The notes under the pieces were generated by a model. The model did no database searches, was not told the origin of the DNA, and saw only the letters and a program-made list of their open reading frames with translations. 64,000 bases of DNA from Mucilaginibacter sp. OK098 (GTDB taxonomy: Bacteria; Bacteroidota; Bacteroidia; Sphingobacteriales; Sphingobacteriaceae), in contig NZ_FRCM01000007.1 of NCBI RefSeq assembly GCF_900142915.1, positions 124,001-188,000 on the forward strand, in the 5' to 3' direction. Below are positions 18,868-27,985 of the stretch, in pieces (within the stretch, counting starts at the first letter, position 1; the number at the start of each line of letters is the position of its first letter). Both the position numbers and the translations under genes were made by a program.

Positions 18868-18915
18868 TTAATCCGATTAACCTGTCCGTTATTTAATATA
18901 GTCTGTAAATACATT

Positions 18916-19665
18916 TTAAAGATTGAGCGCCATTTTTACTTTAAATAACAGGGTTTCCAATTTATAACGGATATAGGAGTGATGATGCCACTTATAGCTA
19001 AAATAAAACCTGGGGATTTGTGTAAGCCTTCTATGTTCTTTGCTATCTACCGAAACAATTGATTCGCTGCCCAAATGAGTTACAACCGATGTTGATACCA
19101 GGCAGTTTTTTACTTTGTACTTTTCAAGCGTATTGGAAAAATCGTAATCACAGTACCAAAATACCAGGTTTTCATCAAGCATGCCTATAATATCAAAGAT
19201 CTCTCTTTTCACAAAAATGCACCAGCCTATTAATAATCCAAAATACCCTTCAAGAGGAGGCGCATTTAAAGGGAAGCCCTCTTTTTTATGAAAGTTAGGG
19301 CAGTATGGTACAGCACTTAACATTGCAGCATCGTTATCCATAGCGTTTAATATTTCACTTGCCCATCCTTTGTGGAAAATCAGGTCGTTATTGCACAAGC
19401 ACACGTACGGGCTGCTTGTTAATTTTATGCCGATGTTTAGATATTTATGAAAACCAAACTCTTCGGTTGGGTAAATGGTTGTTGAATTTTCAAACTGAAA
19501 GGGTTGCAATGTTTTGTTCGATTCAACTACTATCACATTAAAATGGATCTTTTCCGGGTCTTCAGAATCTATTAGTGTCGCAATAGTTTGTACAGTCAGG
19601 CTTTTGAGGTGTTCATCCTTTGAGTAACTTAGAATAATGATATCTATACTAACTGTTTCTTTCAT
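18916..19665 (-). CDS. Short GT2-type glycosyltransferase
   Basis: 249 residues, shorter than the other GT2 proteins here. IDIIILSYSKDEHL at the N-terminus and VCLCNNDLIFHKGW replace the usual sugar-nucleotide and DXD motifs; N-N-D is the likely metal-site equivalent. This pattern is seen in GT2 proteins related to rhamnosyltransferases. The C-terminus (about 205-249) is basic and hydrophobic. The gap between this gene and the downstream gene (18868-18915) has no ORF. The GT2 call is solid; specificity is unknown. Confidence 0.78.
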   Translation of the reverse strand: MKETVSIDIIILSYSKDEHLKSLTVQTIATLIDSEDPEKIHFNVIVVESNKTLQPFQFENSTTIYPTEEFGFHKYLNIGIKLTSSPYVCLCNNDLIFHKGWASEILNAMDNDAAMLSAVPYCPNFHKKEGFPLNAPPLEGYFGLLIGWCIFVKREIFDIIGMLDENLVFWYCDYDFSNTLEKYKVKNCLVSTSVVTHLGSESIVSVDSKEHRRLTQIPRFYFSYKWHHHSYIRYKLETLLFKVKMALNL

Positions 19666-19672
19666 TATTTAA

Positions 19673-20563
19673 CTATATAAAATAAAAAGGCATCCCTTTT
19701 TTAAAGATCATCTTAAAAGCAAATTTTATAAAATATCCCGGCGTTTTATAGAATAAATACCCCTTTTTAAAGCTTAAAAGATATTTTAATGCCAATTTAT
19801 AAATCCTTCTGTTCTCCCAGCCGTTTGAAGCACAGATCCAGATAAATTCGTTCAAAATTTTGTACTCAAAGCGGCATAGCTGACCAAAGCTGATGTTTGT
19901 ACATAACGCAGGTAGTTTTTGTCGCCATTTTTCCTGGAATATCAATGCGTTTTCAATCCAGGTATTATTCATACTGCCAATAGATGAATGATGAACAAGA
20001 ACATCATTTACACAATACATTTTAACACCCAGGTTATGCAACTGCATGCAAATATCCGTATCATAAAAATGGAAGCCTTTGAAACTTACCTCATCAAATT
20101 TTATTAGCTCAAACAGGCTTTTTTTTATACAAAACCATACACCATCAAATGCAACTACCTGTCGGGTAAGCAGCCCATTACTGTTTGATTTTAAAACAGG
20201 TTTCGGATCCTCTTGCGACGACTGTAAAATGTTTTCATAGAAAATTCCGCTACCCCACCATGCGCCCGGCATATAGCTATAATAAGGTGTTCCCGCTATA
20301 CCTATTGCTCCAATTTGTACAGAGGTAAAGTGGTTTATTACGGCAGTTCCCCAATTATTTGTATGGTACACAATATCATCATGCATAAAACATAGTAGGG
20401 AATATTTGCTTTTTTTTACGCCTAAATTATACGCTTCACAAATACTGTACTCGTTATTTGAATTATCAATTAAAATAAGCTCGTAAGGAACACCTATAGT
20501 TGCTTCAATATTATTTACCAGCGTTTGATTTGTTGAACGGGAGCAAATTATGACAGATATCAT
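19673..20563 (-). CDS. GT2-type glycosyltransferase (rhamnosyltransferase-like)
   Basis: 296 residues. ISVIICSRSTNQTL at 2-15, LILIDNSNNEYS around 29-40 and CFMHDDIVYH with H61-D62-D63 give the GT2 layout with HDD in place of the common DXD. The later ICMQLHNLGVKMYCV segment is also typical of this branch. It starts 4 bp inside the end of the upstream GT4 gene. It sits beside another short GT2 gene, possibly working on adjacent sugars. Confidence 0.8.
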   Translation of the reverse strand: MISVIICSRSTNQTLVNNIEATIGVPYELILIDNSNNEYSICEAYNLGVKKSKYSLLCFMHDDIVYHTNNWGTAVINHFTSVQIGAIGIAGTPYYSYMPGAWWGSGIFYENILQSSQEDPKPVLKSNSNGLLTRQVVAFDGVWFCIKKSLFELIKFDEVSFKGFHFYDTDICMQLHNLGVKMYCVNDVLVHHSSIGSMNNTWIENALIFQEKWRQKLPALCTNISFGQLCRFEYKILNEFIWICASNGWENRRIYKLALKYLLSFKKGYLFYKTPGYFIKFAFKMIFKKGMPFYFI

Positions 20564-21759
20564 TGATTATTTCCCCCGTTTATTACAGGTTCAATCAGCT
20601 TATTTATTTCATTGTAAATACCCGGCGAAACTATATTCGAGTTGTATTGAGCTAATACCAGGTCATTAGCCTTTTTGCCTATTTTATCAATAAGCGCCGG
20701 ATCCACGCTTAATACATGTATTAAATTGGCTATTTGTGCAATATCCAGATAAGGAGCCAGTAAACCGGCGCCCTGTGCTATCAGTTCCGGAGTCCCACCG
20801 CTATTTTCAAATGCTATAATGGGTTTTTTAAGAAAGGCTGCTTCCAATACTATTAGCGGAAAAGGATCTTCTCTTGATAATAAAACAAAAACATCAAATA
20901 AATTAATAAAATCGAGCGGGTTGGGTTTGCTTTCTAAAAACACCAAACGGTTATCTATATCGCATTTACGGGCATCATATAGCAGTTGCTTCACAAAATC
21001 ATTATCCTCGCCAGCCCCTAACCAAACTATTTTGAACTTAAAATCAGGATATTGCTCTTTAAGTTTTATGGCGAGTGGTATAACCTGGTCCGTTCCTTTT
21101 CTCCATTCAGGTGTGCCGCCCATACCAATTATAAATTCATCATGCCCGATACCTAAGTCTGCCTTACCAAGGGCATTACTATTTGTTAAGTGGCTATCAG
21201 TATTTATGAACTCATAATGAAGATGAATTTTTTCTGCAGGTAAATTAAACTCATTTATAAGGTTCTCTTTTACTGACCCTGAAACGGCAATAACGGCGTT
21301 AGTTTGTTTTAAGTTTTCCTCCAGGTATTCCCTTGTAAAAAAATAATTTAACACGTATGAAAGCTCATGTACACAACAAAGTGTTTTAATTGAATGGCTT
21401 TCCTTAAAAATTTTCAACCAGGGCAAGCTTACAATTGTATTGCCATAAACAAGGTCATACCTCCTTTTTGAAAAATGAGCGGCTGTTTTTTTATACTGTT
21501 CAACTAACGTTATTCCGAGCAGCTTTTTTTTAACCCTGTTGGTATACGTATGCTGCCCGGTAAGATCACTTAATACAAATGTTTTCCCTGCTTTTTCGAA
21601 GTCGGGCTTTAGAGGGCCGTCTGTTAACAGCAATATTTCAAATTGCAAAGCCGTGTTCTTTTTTAACCAGTTAAGCAGGTGCAATAAAACAATTGGAGCT
21701 CCGCTACGGGAGGCTTCATGACTTATAAATAAAACTTTTTTAGCCGGCTGAATTCTCAA
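20560..21759 (-). CDS. GT4 glycosyltransferase
   Basis: 399 residues. VLFISHEASRSGAPIVLLHL at the N-terminus is the glycine-containing acceptor loop. The C-terminal domain has EDPFPLIVLE at 297-306 as the E-x7-E site, then FENSGGTPEL. MGGTPEWRKGTDQ at about 213-225 is the usual GT4 core strand-turn. It is a retaining enzyme by family. Only 4 bp separates it from the upstream acyltransferase gene. Confidence 0.88.
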   Translation of the reverse strand: MRIQPAKKVLFISHEASRSGAPIVLLHLLNWLKKNTALQFEILLLTDGPLKPDFEKAGKTFVLSDLTGQHTYTNRVKKKLLGITLVEQYKKTAAHFSKRRYDLVYGNTIVSLPWLKIFKESHSIKTLCCVHELSYVLNYFFTREYLEENLKQTNAVIAVSGSVKENLINEFNLPAEKIHLHYEFINTDSHLTNSNALGKADLGIGHDEFIIGMGGTPEWRKGTDQVIPLAIKLKEQYPDFKFKIVWLGAGEDNDFVKQLLYDARKCDIDNRLVFLESKPNPLDFINLFDVFVLLSREDPFPLIVLEAAFLKKPIIAFENSGGTPELIAQGAGLLAPYLDIAQIANLIHVLSVDPALIDKIGKKANDLVLAQYNSNIVSPGIYNEINKLIEPVINGGNNQ

Positions 21760-21763
21760 TTAT

Positions 21764-22345
21764 CTATGAACGATTTTCAATTATATATTCTGCTTTTAAT
21801 TTAACAACCGTATTGCTGTCGATGGATCTGTAAATCAAGCAATTTGCGCCAATAATAACATTATCACCAATCGTTACGCCCTTGAGTATGGTTACATTAC
21901 TGCCTATCCAGCAGTTTTTCCCAATAGTTATTGGTGCAGTTTCAAACTGATCTTTTGAAACTATGAGCGTATTTTCCTTATAGCCGAATGTGTGGTTATG
22001 ATCATATAATTTTACCCCTTCGCCAAACATGGTATTTTCACCGATACTTATTTTTTCGAGACAGTTAACAGAGCAGTAATTATTGAAAAATACATTTGAA
22101 TCAATCACCAGCTCCGCTTTAGGCAACATTAATATGTGACAGTATTTTTTAAAGCGAATATGCGATCCAAATTTTATGCTGAAATTATCTGCAGGCAGGT
22201 TTGCTGTAAAATATGGTTCAATAATAAGCCCGGCCTCAATTGTAACATGGGGATTATGGTAAATATTATTGAGCTTGTTTTCCTCATAGAGAGCGTTCAA
22301 CTTCGAGATGAATTTACCAATGATACGCTTTAAAGTTCTTTTCAA
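21764..22345 (-). CDS. Left-handed beta-helix acyltransferase (hexapeptide repeat)
   Basis: 193 residues. The C-terminal half has hexapeptide turns: IGENTMFGEGVKLYDHNH, IGKNCWIGSNVTILKGVTIG and DNVIIGANCLI. The His in DHNHTF is the probable catalytic base, as in maltose/galactoside O-acetyltransferases and colanic acid WcaF/WcaB-like proteins. It probably acetylates a sugar of the glycan in the cytoplasm using acetyl-CoA. The N-terminal 60 residues look unlike the common maltose O-acetyltransferase leader. Confidence 0.82.
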   Translation of the reverse strand: MKRTLKRIIGKFISKLNALYEENKLNNIYHNPHVTIEAGLIIEPYFTANLPADNFSIKFGSHIRFKKYCHILMLPKAELVIDSNVFFNNYCSVNCLEKISIGENTMFGEGVKLYDHNHTFGYKENTLIVSKDQFETAPITIGKNCWIGSNVTILKGVTIGDNVIIGANCLIYRSIDSNTVVKLKAEYIIENRS

Positions 22346-22361
22346 GATATCTGTATTTTAG

Positions 22362-23300
22362 TTAAAAAGAGTTGACTTTAAAAACCATGCGGGTTAAATA
22401 ATATGACCGGCTTCCTAATATACTTATAAATAAAGAGCTTAATTTTCTAAAAGCCTTTTTTGAAACATTGTACATGCCATTATTTAAAAATAATGCCTCT
22501 TTAATTCTTCCGAGTTTTATAAAACCACAAATGGTTAGATTTATAAAACCATTTATCTTACGGATCTCCTGGTTTGATAATAGCTCCTTTTTAAAGTTCT
22601 TGATAAAAACTGTAGCCTTAGCCAGGGCCATTAAATTGCTATCGTTTGACATATTTGAAATGTGCCTTCTGTAGTAAAAAAGCTTCTCTTCCATCCCAAA
22701 AAACGAAACACCATTTATAGCTAGTCTTAACCAATAATCCCAATCTTCACACCCATATACATATGGGCTTTCATCCTGTAATCCTATATTATCAATATGT
22801 GCTTTTTTTATCAAGGCAGACAATACCGGGATATAATTACCCTGGTATTCTAATTTATAAATGGCAGAAGCGGTAAAGAAACCTGTAACGGTACCATAAG
22901 GTAATGCTGTTTTTATAGAGTTATCATAAAATGTAAAGCCATCTGTAAAAATAACCCCTGCTTTGGGTTCTGTTTTTGCAACACTTAATTGTTTCTTTAA
23001 TTTATCGGGCATCCACAAATCATCAGCATCTAAAAATGCTATCCAGCTTCCTTTTGCATTTAATATTCCGGTATTCCTGGCAGCGCCGAGTCTTTTGTTT
23101 TCCTGGTTAATCAATTTTACCCTTGCATCAGTAGCAGCATATTTACAAGCAATACTTTCTGTACTATCTGTTGAACCATCATTTATTATAAGTAATTCCC
23201 AGTTATTGAATGTTTGATTTATAACGGAATTAATTGATTCTTCAATAAATTTCTCCGCATTATAGGCAGGCATAATTATAGAAACTAATGGATCATTCAT
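22362..23300 (-). CDS. GT2 glycosyltransferase
   Basis: 312 residues. VSIIMPAYNAEKFIEESI, INDGSTDST around 39-47, NKRLGAARNTGIL and FLDADDLWMPDKL (D91, D93, D94) form a full GT2 signature set. WDYWLRLAING is the usual later acceptor-side ED-x-D/W block. It overlaps the upstream GT11 gene by 8 bp. The order GT11 then GT2 repeats that at 14961-16762, but in the opposite gene order. Confidence 0.89.
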   Translation of the reverse strand: MNDPLVSIIMPAYNAEKFIEESINSVINQTFNNWELLIINDGSTDSTESIACKYAATDARVKLINQENKRLGAARNTGILNAKGSWIAFLDADDLWMPDKLKKQLSVAKTEPKAGVIFTDGFTFYDNSIKTALPYGTVTGFFTASAIYKLEYQGNYIPVLSALIKKAHIDNIGLQDESPYVYGCEDWDYWLRLAINGVSFFGMEEKLFYYRRHISNMSNDSNLMALAKATVFIKNFKKELLSNQEIRKINGFINLTICGFIKLGRIKEALFLNNGMYNVSKKAFRKLSSLFISILGSRSYYLTRMVFKVNSF

Positions 23301-24183
23301 TGGGTATCCGTATCCAGCTTTTGGGCAAAAGGTCTTGCGAATCCAAATAATCGGTTTCTGTGCTGAACCAGGTAGCCGGGGCTATCACAACTTTTTCTTT
23401 ATTGGGGTTTAACCATGCTCCCCACCAGCTAAAGCTGCTATTGGCTATAATATGATGCTTGCATTTACTCATCAGCGCCATATCCTGCCAGCTATCGGCA
23501 TCATAATTATGCTGTACCAGGGTGGCATTATCAATTACAGGTAACAGGTGTTCACCAACCCATTCAGGGTCGTCAGAAAAAAAATAAAAGCGGGAATCTT
23601 GTATTTTTTCTTTTATTAATGCTATTGCGTTTTGAAAGTAATTAACAGAGCACACTCCATGTAACTCATTAGTTGCTTTCGAGTTTACATAATCTCCCCG
23701 TCGAACATGGATACTTACTGCATTAGGCTGTTGTGTTATCGCATCTGCGATTTTTTGTGATTGTTGATTTAATGCTGGTTTAGGTATAAGAACGTTTCTT
23801 ATCAAATCCTCAACCGCATTAAAATATTTTTCACTTTGCCAAAACCCTTCAAAATATATCGGCGGCTTTACTTCAAACACCTCATTAGTAAATCGCAAAC
23901 TACTTTCCCTATAAATGGTGCTTTTATTTATACCTGTTTTGTTAAAGGCTTTCTGAATAAAATTGGGGCGTAAAAATTTGTTTATCTGTTTATCGCCAGC
24001 AATATTTATTGGGCTGCTAAAAAGGTCTAATTCATATATTCTTGGTGTAAGGCCGCTATCTGGTTGTTTAAAAAAAGACACGTCAAAATACAAGGAGGTG
24101 TTCAGTTTTTTTGATAAAGACAAACCGAAAGCATATTGAAACATTTGATTACCTAAGCCGCCCTGTAGCTTAATAATTATCAT
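23293..24183 (-). CDS. Alpha-1,2-fucosyltransferase family (GT11)
   Basis: 296 residues: GGLGNQMFQYAFGLSLSKKL from residue 8, HVRRGDY at 159-165 and NSSFSWWGAWLNP in the C-terminal third. This is the most canonical GT11 in the window (HVRRGDY is the common form of HxRxxD). The neighbouring remnant at 24945-25191 is a decayed relative of this gene's first third. It uses GDP-fucose by family. It is separated from the upstream FkbM gene by 6 bp. Confidence 0.92.
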   Translation of the reverse strand: MIIIKLQGGLGNQMFQYAFGLSLSKKLNTSLYFDVSFFKQPDSGLTPRIYELDLFSSPINIAGDKQINKFLRPNFIQKAFNKTGINKSTIYRESSLRFTNEVFEVKPPIYFEGFWQSEKYFNAVEDLIRNVLIPKPALNQQSQKIADAITQQPNAVSIHVRRGDYVNSKATNELHGVCSVNYFQNAIALIKEKIQDSRFYFFSDDPEWVGEHLLPVIDNATLVQHNYDADSWQDMALMSKCKHHIIANSSFSWWGAWLNPNKEKVVIAPATWFSTETDYLDSQDLLPKSWIRIPNE

Positions 24184-24189
24184 ACAGCA

Positions 24190-24909
24190 TTATTGGATCC
24201 GCTCCCAATTCTCCCAAACAAAATTAAATTGATAGGTTACAACATGAGTTGTTGATAGTTCCTTCCTGATTTTAGTCATTCGTTCAAGGGCATCAGGAAC
24301 AAAACTGTGGAATTGAATTTGAAGATTTTTAATAATTTTATGATATCCGGTTTCAATCAAGTAATCCAACAAATCGTATTCAGCACCTTCAATATTTAAT
24401 TTCATCAGATCTATAAACTCAATATTATGTTTCTTCATAAATTCAGCAGCATTTACAAGTTCAATATCTGCCATTAATGCCGCCTCTTTATGCATAGAAG
24501 AACCACTTTCATCTAATGAAATTTTTGCAAATGTGTTTTCATTAGATAAACCAAATTCGAAAATACTTATGTCAGGGTTATATAGGAAACGTCGTTCCAT
24601 TGCTTGAGCAAATGGCTTATATACTTCGAATACGTAAATTTTAGAACGATATCTGCAGTAAATTTCTGATGACCATTGTCCTTCATATCCTCCTAAATCA
24701 AATACCAGAGATTTTTCATTTAACGCATAGTTGTATCTCATTTCATCTCCTCTTTCCTCATAAAATCTTTTTAAAGAAAGATCTAAGTCAGGAAGAATAG
24801 GAGTATGTATTAATTTTGCAATTTTATGAAAGGCATTATTTCCTTTTTGGCCGCATTTAGCCAATAAAGATCCGATATTTAATAACAGGTAATAAAGCTT
24901 TTTTTTCAT
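24190..24909 (-). CDS. FkbM-family methyltransferase
   Basis: 239 residues. VFDLGGYEGQWSSEI is the SAM-binding glycine-rich loop (motif I). VFEVYKPFAQAMERRF is motif II, and LMKLNIEGAEYDLLDYL is the strongly conserved FkbM signature with E and D. FkbM proteins are SAM-dependent O-methyltransferases, frequent in polysaccharide loci where they methylate sugar hydroxyls. The acceptor is not known. It is followed upstream by a 264-bp stretch that holds a GT11 remnant, so it may mark a recombination joint. Confidence 0.85.
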   Translation of the reverse strand: MKKKLYYLLLNIGSLLAKCGQKGNNAFHKIAKLIHTPILPDLDLSLKRFYEERGDEMRYNYALNEKSLVFDLGGYEGQWSSEIYCRYRSKIYVFEVYKPFAQAMERRFLYNPDISIFEFGLSNENTFAKISLDESGSSMHKEAALMADIELVNAAEFMKKHNIEFIDLMKLNIEGAEYDLLDYLIETGYHKIIKNLQIQFHSFVPDALERMTKIRKELSTTHVVTYQFNFVWENWERIQ

Positions 24910-24944
24910 TCTATCACTAAGATTAATTAATAGGTGTTATCCCA

Positions 24945-25191
24945 TTTCAAACACATCATTATTGAATCTTAGGCTATTTTCCCTTTAATAGTGGTTTTAT
25001 GAACACCTGTTTTGTTTAATACTTTCTGAATAAAGCCAGGATGTAAAAAGTGGTGTAAGGCCATTGTTTAGTTTAAAAAAAGACATAACGAGATATAACG
25101 GCGAATTTAATTTGTTTGATATGGAAAGACCCAAAGCATGCTGAAACATTTAATTACTAGGCCCCCCTGTAATTTAATTATCACTGGCATG
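24945..25191 (-). pseudogene. Remnant of the 5' third of a GT11 fucosyltransferase gene
   Basis: Read on the minus strand, this stretch aligns by eye with codons 1-46 and 70-105 of the GT11 gene at 23293-24183. It contains the ATAATT..AA start region, CAGGGNGGC, ATGTTTCAGCATGCTTT, TCTTTTTTTAAA, GGCCTTACACCA and ATTCAGAAAG..TTAAC. One base is lost in the GGLGN codons, a CAA has become TAA, and about 69 bp between the LTP and FLRPNF codons is deleted. It stops after the region equivalent to FEV. The ORF is thus dead. Its 5' end overlaps the last codons and stop of the acyltransferase at 25174-25836. Confidence 0.85.
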
Positions 25192-25836
25192 TTTCTTTAT
25201 AAACAATTTAATGTCATGCAGGTCTTGAAAGTTGGTTTTTAACCATGTCTCATCCTTGTTCCACCATTTAAAATCTTCCAGAAACTCAATCTCATCTTTT
25301 TCAAATCTGTATCTTATGATCTTTGCCGGGACCCCAACAGCCACGGCATATGGAGGAATATCATTTGTAACTACAGCGCCGGCCCCAATTATTACACCAT
25401 TACCAATGGTAACATTATCCAAAATAATTGCATTAACTCCAATCCAAACATCGTTCCCTATTTTTGTTTTCCCCATTTCTTCAAAATAATTTTTGTCGCT
25501 AAACGTCATCCCATTTTGTTTGGATAGAGAAAAAAATGAAGGGTGTGTGCTTACAAATTTTGAAGATGGATGCATCCCCAGGCAAATACAAGCTCCCTGG
25601 GCTATTGAACAAAACTTACCAATATCAGTATTTACTACTGATACATTTGAGCTTAAATAGGTATAATCGCCAATGTGGGTGTTGTAAACGTAGCAGTCTT
25701 TACCTATTGCACAATTAAGGCCCATTGTGCTGAAATGAAAAGAATAGTTTAATTCGGGTTGCGGGTTACCTGTTGCCGGGGTTGATTTTTTAACCAGTTT
25801 GACTAATATTCTTTTTAAATAACTGTTTAGCGACAT
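25174..25836 (-). CDS. Hexapeptide-repeat acetyltransferase (CatB/VatD-like)
   Basis: 220 residues. The left-handed beta-helix runs from about residue 35 (NCAIGKDCYVYNTHIGDYTYL) to 180 (IGNDVWIGVNAIILDNVTIG, NGVIIGAGAVVTNDIPPYAV). HPSS in the middle supplies the catalytic His seen in xenobiotic and sugar O-acetyltransferases. The end PAKIIRYRFEKDEIEFL is the standard tail of the family. It probably acetylates a glycan sugar. Its stop codon lies inside the GT11 remnant, so the last residues may have been changed by that event. Confidence 0.85.
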   Translation of the reverse strand: MSLNSYLKRILVKLVKKSTPATGNPQPELNYSFHFSTMGLNCAIGKDCYVYNTHIGDYTYLSSNVSVVNTDIGKFCSIAQGACICLGMHPSSKFVSTHPSFFSLSKQNGMTFSDKNYFEEMGKTKIGNDVWIGVNAIILDNVTIGNGVIIGAGAVVTNDIPPYAVAVGVPAKIIRYRFEKDEIEFLEDFKWWNKDETWLKTNFQDLHDIKLFIKKHASDN

Positions 25837-25846
25837 TCCGGTATTC

Positions 25847-26815
25847 CTAGCTAAGTGTGTTTTGCCTTTTTATTTTCGAAAATACATTATAACCTCTCAG
25901 GTAAACATTGATGCAAAGTAAATCATAATAAAAGAAGGCTATTTTTTTTATTATGGTAAGGTATATGCTGATTTTTTTTGGAAAGCCCAGCCCCGAGCTG
26001 CGGATAATAGTAAAATGACTGTAAAGGTAGTTGCTCCATTTTTTTTGCAGGTAGTGCAGCCCACCAAAATTCACCCTTATAAACAGCAAATTTTTTACCC
26101 GGGGGACATGCATTTCCTGTACATAGCCTTTTACAGGCATATAGGTGCATGTACGTAATAATTGGGGCACAACAACCAATTCGCCCTGCAACAATACGGA
26201 CAGGTTAATTAACATATCCCCGGGCAGGTCACCCTTTTTTAAAATATCAATTACCTGCCTAGATCTGAGTACCTCAGTTTTAAATATTGCATAAAACAAA
26301 TTTGCCTTGCCAAAACCCTCAAACTGATTTATATAATTTTTTATGCGTTTAACATCGTTGCCGGTGGTAAATTCCTGCAGCAGGGGTAGGTGATTTGGAT
26401 AAGAAGCAATCCTGTTATTGTCTTCATCTACCTCCATAAAATCGCAGAACCCGACGACGGCTGCAGGGTTGGCAAGCAGCGACAGCATTATTTTTTCAAT
26501 AAAATCCGGTGCCCACCAATCGTCATCAGCGGCCCACATAAAATATTGGCCCTTTGCCTTTTCAAGCAAAAAGCAAAAATTATTGTACATCGATAGCCGC
26601 CTTGGTTGTTTCCAAAAAGTTATTCTTTGGTCATTGGCGCCGTTAACAATCGGACCGAAATCGAGCGTTTCATTAAAATCCTGCGAAATAATTATTTCAA
26701 GGTTTTGATATGTTTGATTGGTTATACATTGTAAGGTATGCTTAAAGCCTTCTTCGCGATTATAGCAGCAAATACCAACGGTTACTAAAGGTTGGTTTTT
26801 AATTGTATCCGCCAT
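25847..26815 (-). CDS. GT2 glycosyltransferase
   Basis: 322 residues. VTVGICCYNREEGFKHTLQC, LEIIISQDFNET around 39-50 and MWAADDDWWAPDF with D97-D99 show a GT2 enzyme. The second motif is SQDFN in place of DGSTD, a known variant. The ATG at 26815 overlaps the upstream dehydrogenase by 17 bp. The C-terminal 60 residues are rich in hydrophobic and aromatic residues and may sit at the membrane. Confidence 0.85.
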   Translation of the reverse strand: MADTIKNQPLVTVGICCYNREEGFKHTLQCITNQTYQNLEIIISQDFNETLDFGPIVNGANDQRITFWKQPRRLSMYNNFCFLLEKAKGQYFMWAADDDWWAPDFIEKIMLSLLANPAAVVGFCDFMEVDEDNNRIASYPNHLPLLQEFTTGNDVKRIKNYINQFEGFGKANLFYAIFKTEVLRSRQVIDILKKGDLPGDMLINLSVLLQGELVVVPQLLRTCTYMPVKGYVQEMHVPRVKNLLFIRVNFGGLHYLQKKWSNYLYSHFTIIRSSGLGFPKKISIYLTIIKKIAFFYYDLLCINVYLRGYNVFSKIKRQNTLS

Positions 26816-27449
26816 CTACTTCAATATCCGTCCTGTTTATGCTTTGATTATTTACCAGTTCGGCTACAACATTTACCACATCTTCAGCCTTAATAAATTC
26901 ATTATTAAACATCCTGCCGGCATGTTTTTGCCTGAAACCTTCAGTCATATTATTAAACACCGGCGAATTTTCAACAAGTCCCAATGAAACAATATTAAAC
27001 CTTAATTGAGGATAGGCATTTGCCAAACTATGCATTAAGCCTGTTAACCCAGCTTTGGCGCTTCCATAGGCAGGATCAAAGCTGCCTTTCTTTTTAGCAA
27101 CAGACGATATAAACAATACCAGTGCCCCCGGGCTTAATTTACCAGCCAAACCTTTTATGAGCAGGGCTGGCGTAACAAGGTTTATCTTTAACATCCTCAA
27201 AAAATGCTCCGCGCTTATATCTTTTGCGCCAACTGATGGGGTTAATCCCTGGAAAAATAGTACGGCTTTATAATTGTCTTTTAGTTCAGCGGTTATACGT
27301 TCAGTATCATCGCTTTCAAAATCAAAATTCAGTTGTTGACTTTGGTCATTACGATAAACATTTTGTATGGCATAAACATCTTTATATTTCTCATTAAAAG
27401 CTTTCGCCAAAAAACTGTTGCCCCCGAAAATCAATATATTTTCCTTCAT
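26799..27449 (-). CDS. Short-chain dehydrogenase/reductase
   Basis: 216 residues. ILIFGGNSFLAKAF is a variant nucleotide-binding loop: GGNSFLA in place of the usual TGxxxGxG. FISSVAKKKGSFDPAYGSAKAG gives catalytic Ser at 115-116, Tyr 128 and Lys 132. KINLVTPALLIKG supplies the conserved Asn near 90. DVEVDGGYN-like residues close the C-terminus. It is therefore an NAD(P)-dependent oxidoreductase, probably acting on a sugar or sugar nucleotide. It overlaps the downstream GT2 by 17 bp and the upstream methyltransferase by 4 bp, forming a trio with that gene and the FAD enzyme. Confidence 0.85.
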   Translation of the reverse strand: MKENILIFGGNSFLAKAFNEKYKDVYAIQNVYRNDQSQQLNFDFESDDTERITAELKDNYKAVLFFQGLTPSVGAKDISAEHFLRMLKINLVTPALLIKGLAGKLSPGALVLFISSVAKKKGSFDPAYGSAKAGLTGLMHSLANAYPQLRFNIVSLGLVENSPVFNNMTEGFRQKHAGRMFNNEFIKAEDVVNVVAELVNNQSINRTDIEVDGGYN

Positions 27450-27985
27450 TGTTTAACCATGGTTGCAACCAATGCCTGCGCACCCTTATTAAATATTTTT
27501 ACAACTGTACAATCTTTTAAGCCAATCATATCCGCAATCCGGGTTAGTTTTTGTTTGGTATAGCCATTGTAGTGAAATTGCCCATCGCCATTTTGATTGC
27601 CAAAAAAATGCGTGGTTATCATTCCCCATCGCTGCTCAACAGACCGGCCATTGCCGAAGTAATGGTCTTTTGCACCTACTTTATAAAATTCTTTAAACGA
27701 GTCTTCAGCTTCTAAAAACTGTTTACATAACCACTCCATATCAGGCGTTTCTGTTACCAGCTTCCCGCCGGGCTTTAATACCCTTGCACATTCCCGCCAA
27801 AACTTTTCCTCATCTTTAAACCCAATGTGTTCCACCAAATGCTCTGATAAAATTTCGTCGGCTGAATTATCAGCATACGGCAAATTAAATATGTCGAGTT
27901 TTTCCACACCCGGAAAATCAACATACTTATCAATATTAATATACCCTTCTTTTACATTTTTACCCGAGCCTAAATGGAGTTTCAT
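27446..27985 (-). CDS. Class I SAM-dependent methyltransferase
   Basis: 179 residues. MKLHLGSGKNVKEGYINIDKY opens with a short SAM-binding loop, followed by ILSEHLVEHIG and ARVLKPGGKLVTETPDM, the usual motif order for methyltransferase 11-type domains that act in glycan loci. It overlaps by 4 bp with both neighbours, the dehydrogenase and the FAD oxidoreductase. It may methylate the last sugar of a chain, but that is speculation based on its location next to the ABC exporter. Confidence 0.82.
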   Translation of the reverse strand: MKLHLGSGKNVKEGYINIDKYVDFPGVEKLDIFNLPYADNSADEILSEHLVEHIGFKDEEKFWRECARVLKPGGKLVTETPDMEWLCKQFLEAEDSFKEFYKVGAKDHYFGNGRSVEQRWGMITTHFFGNQNGDGQFHYNGYTKQKLTRIADMIGLKDCTVVKIFNKGAQALVATMVKQ

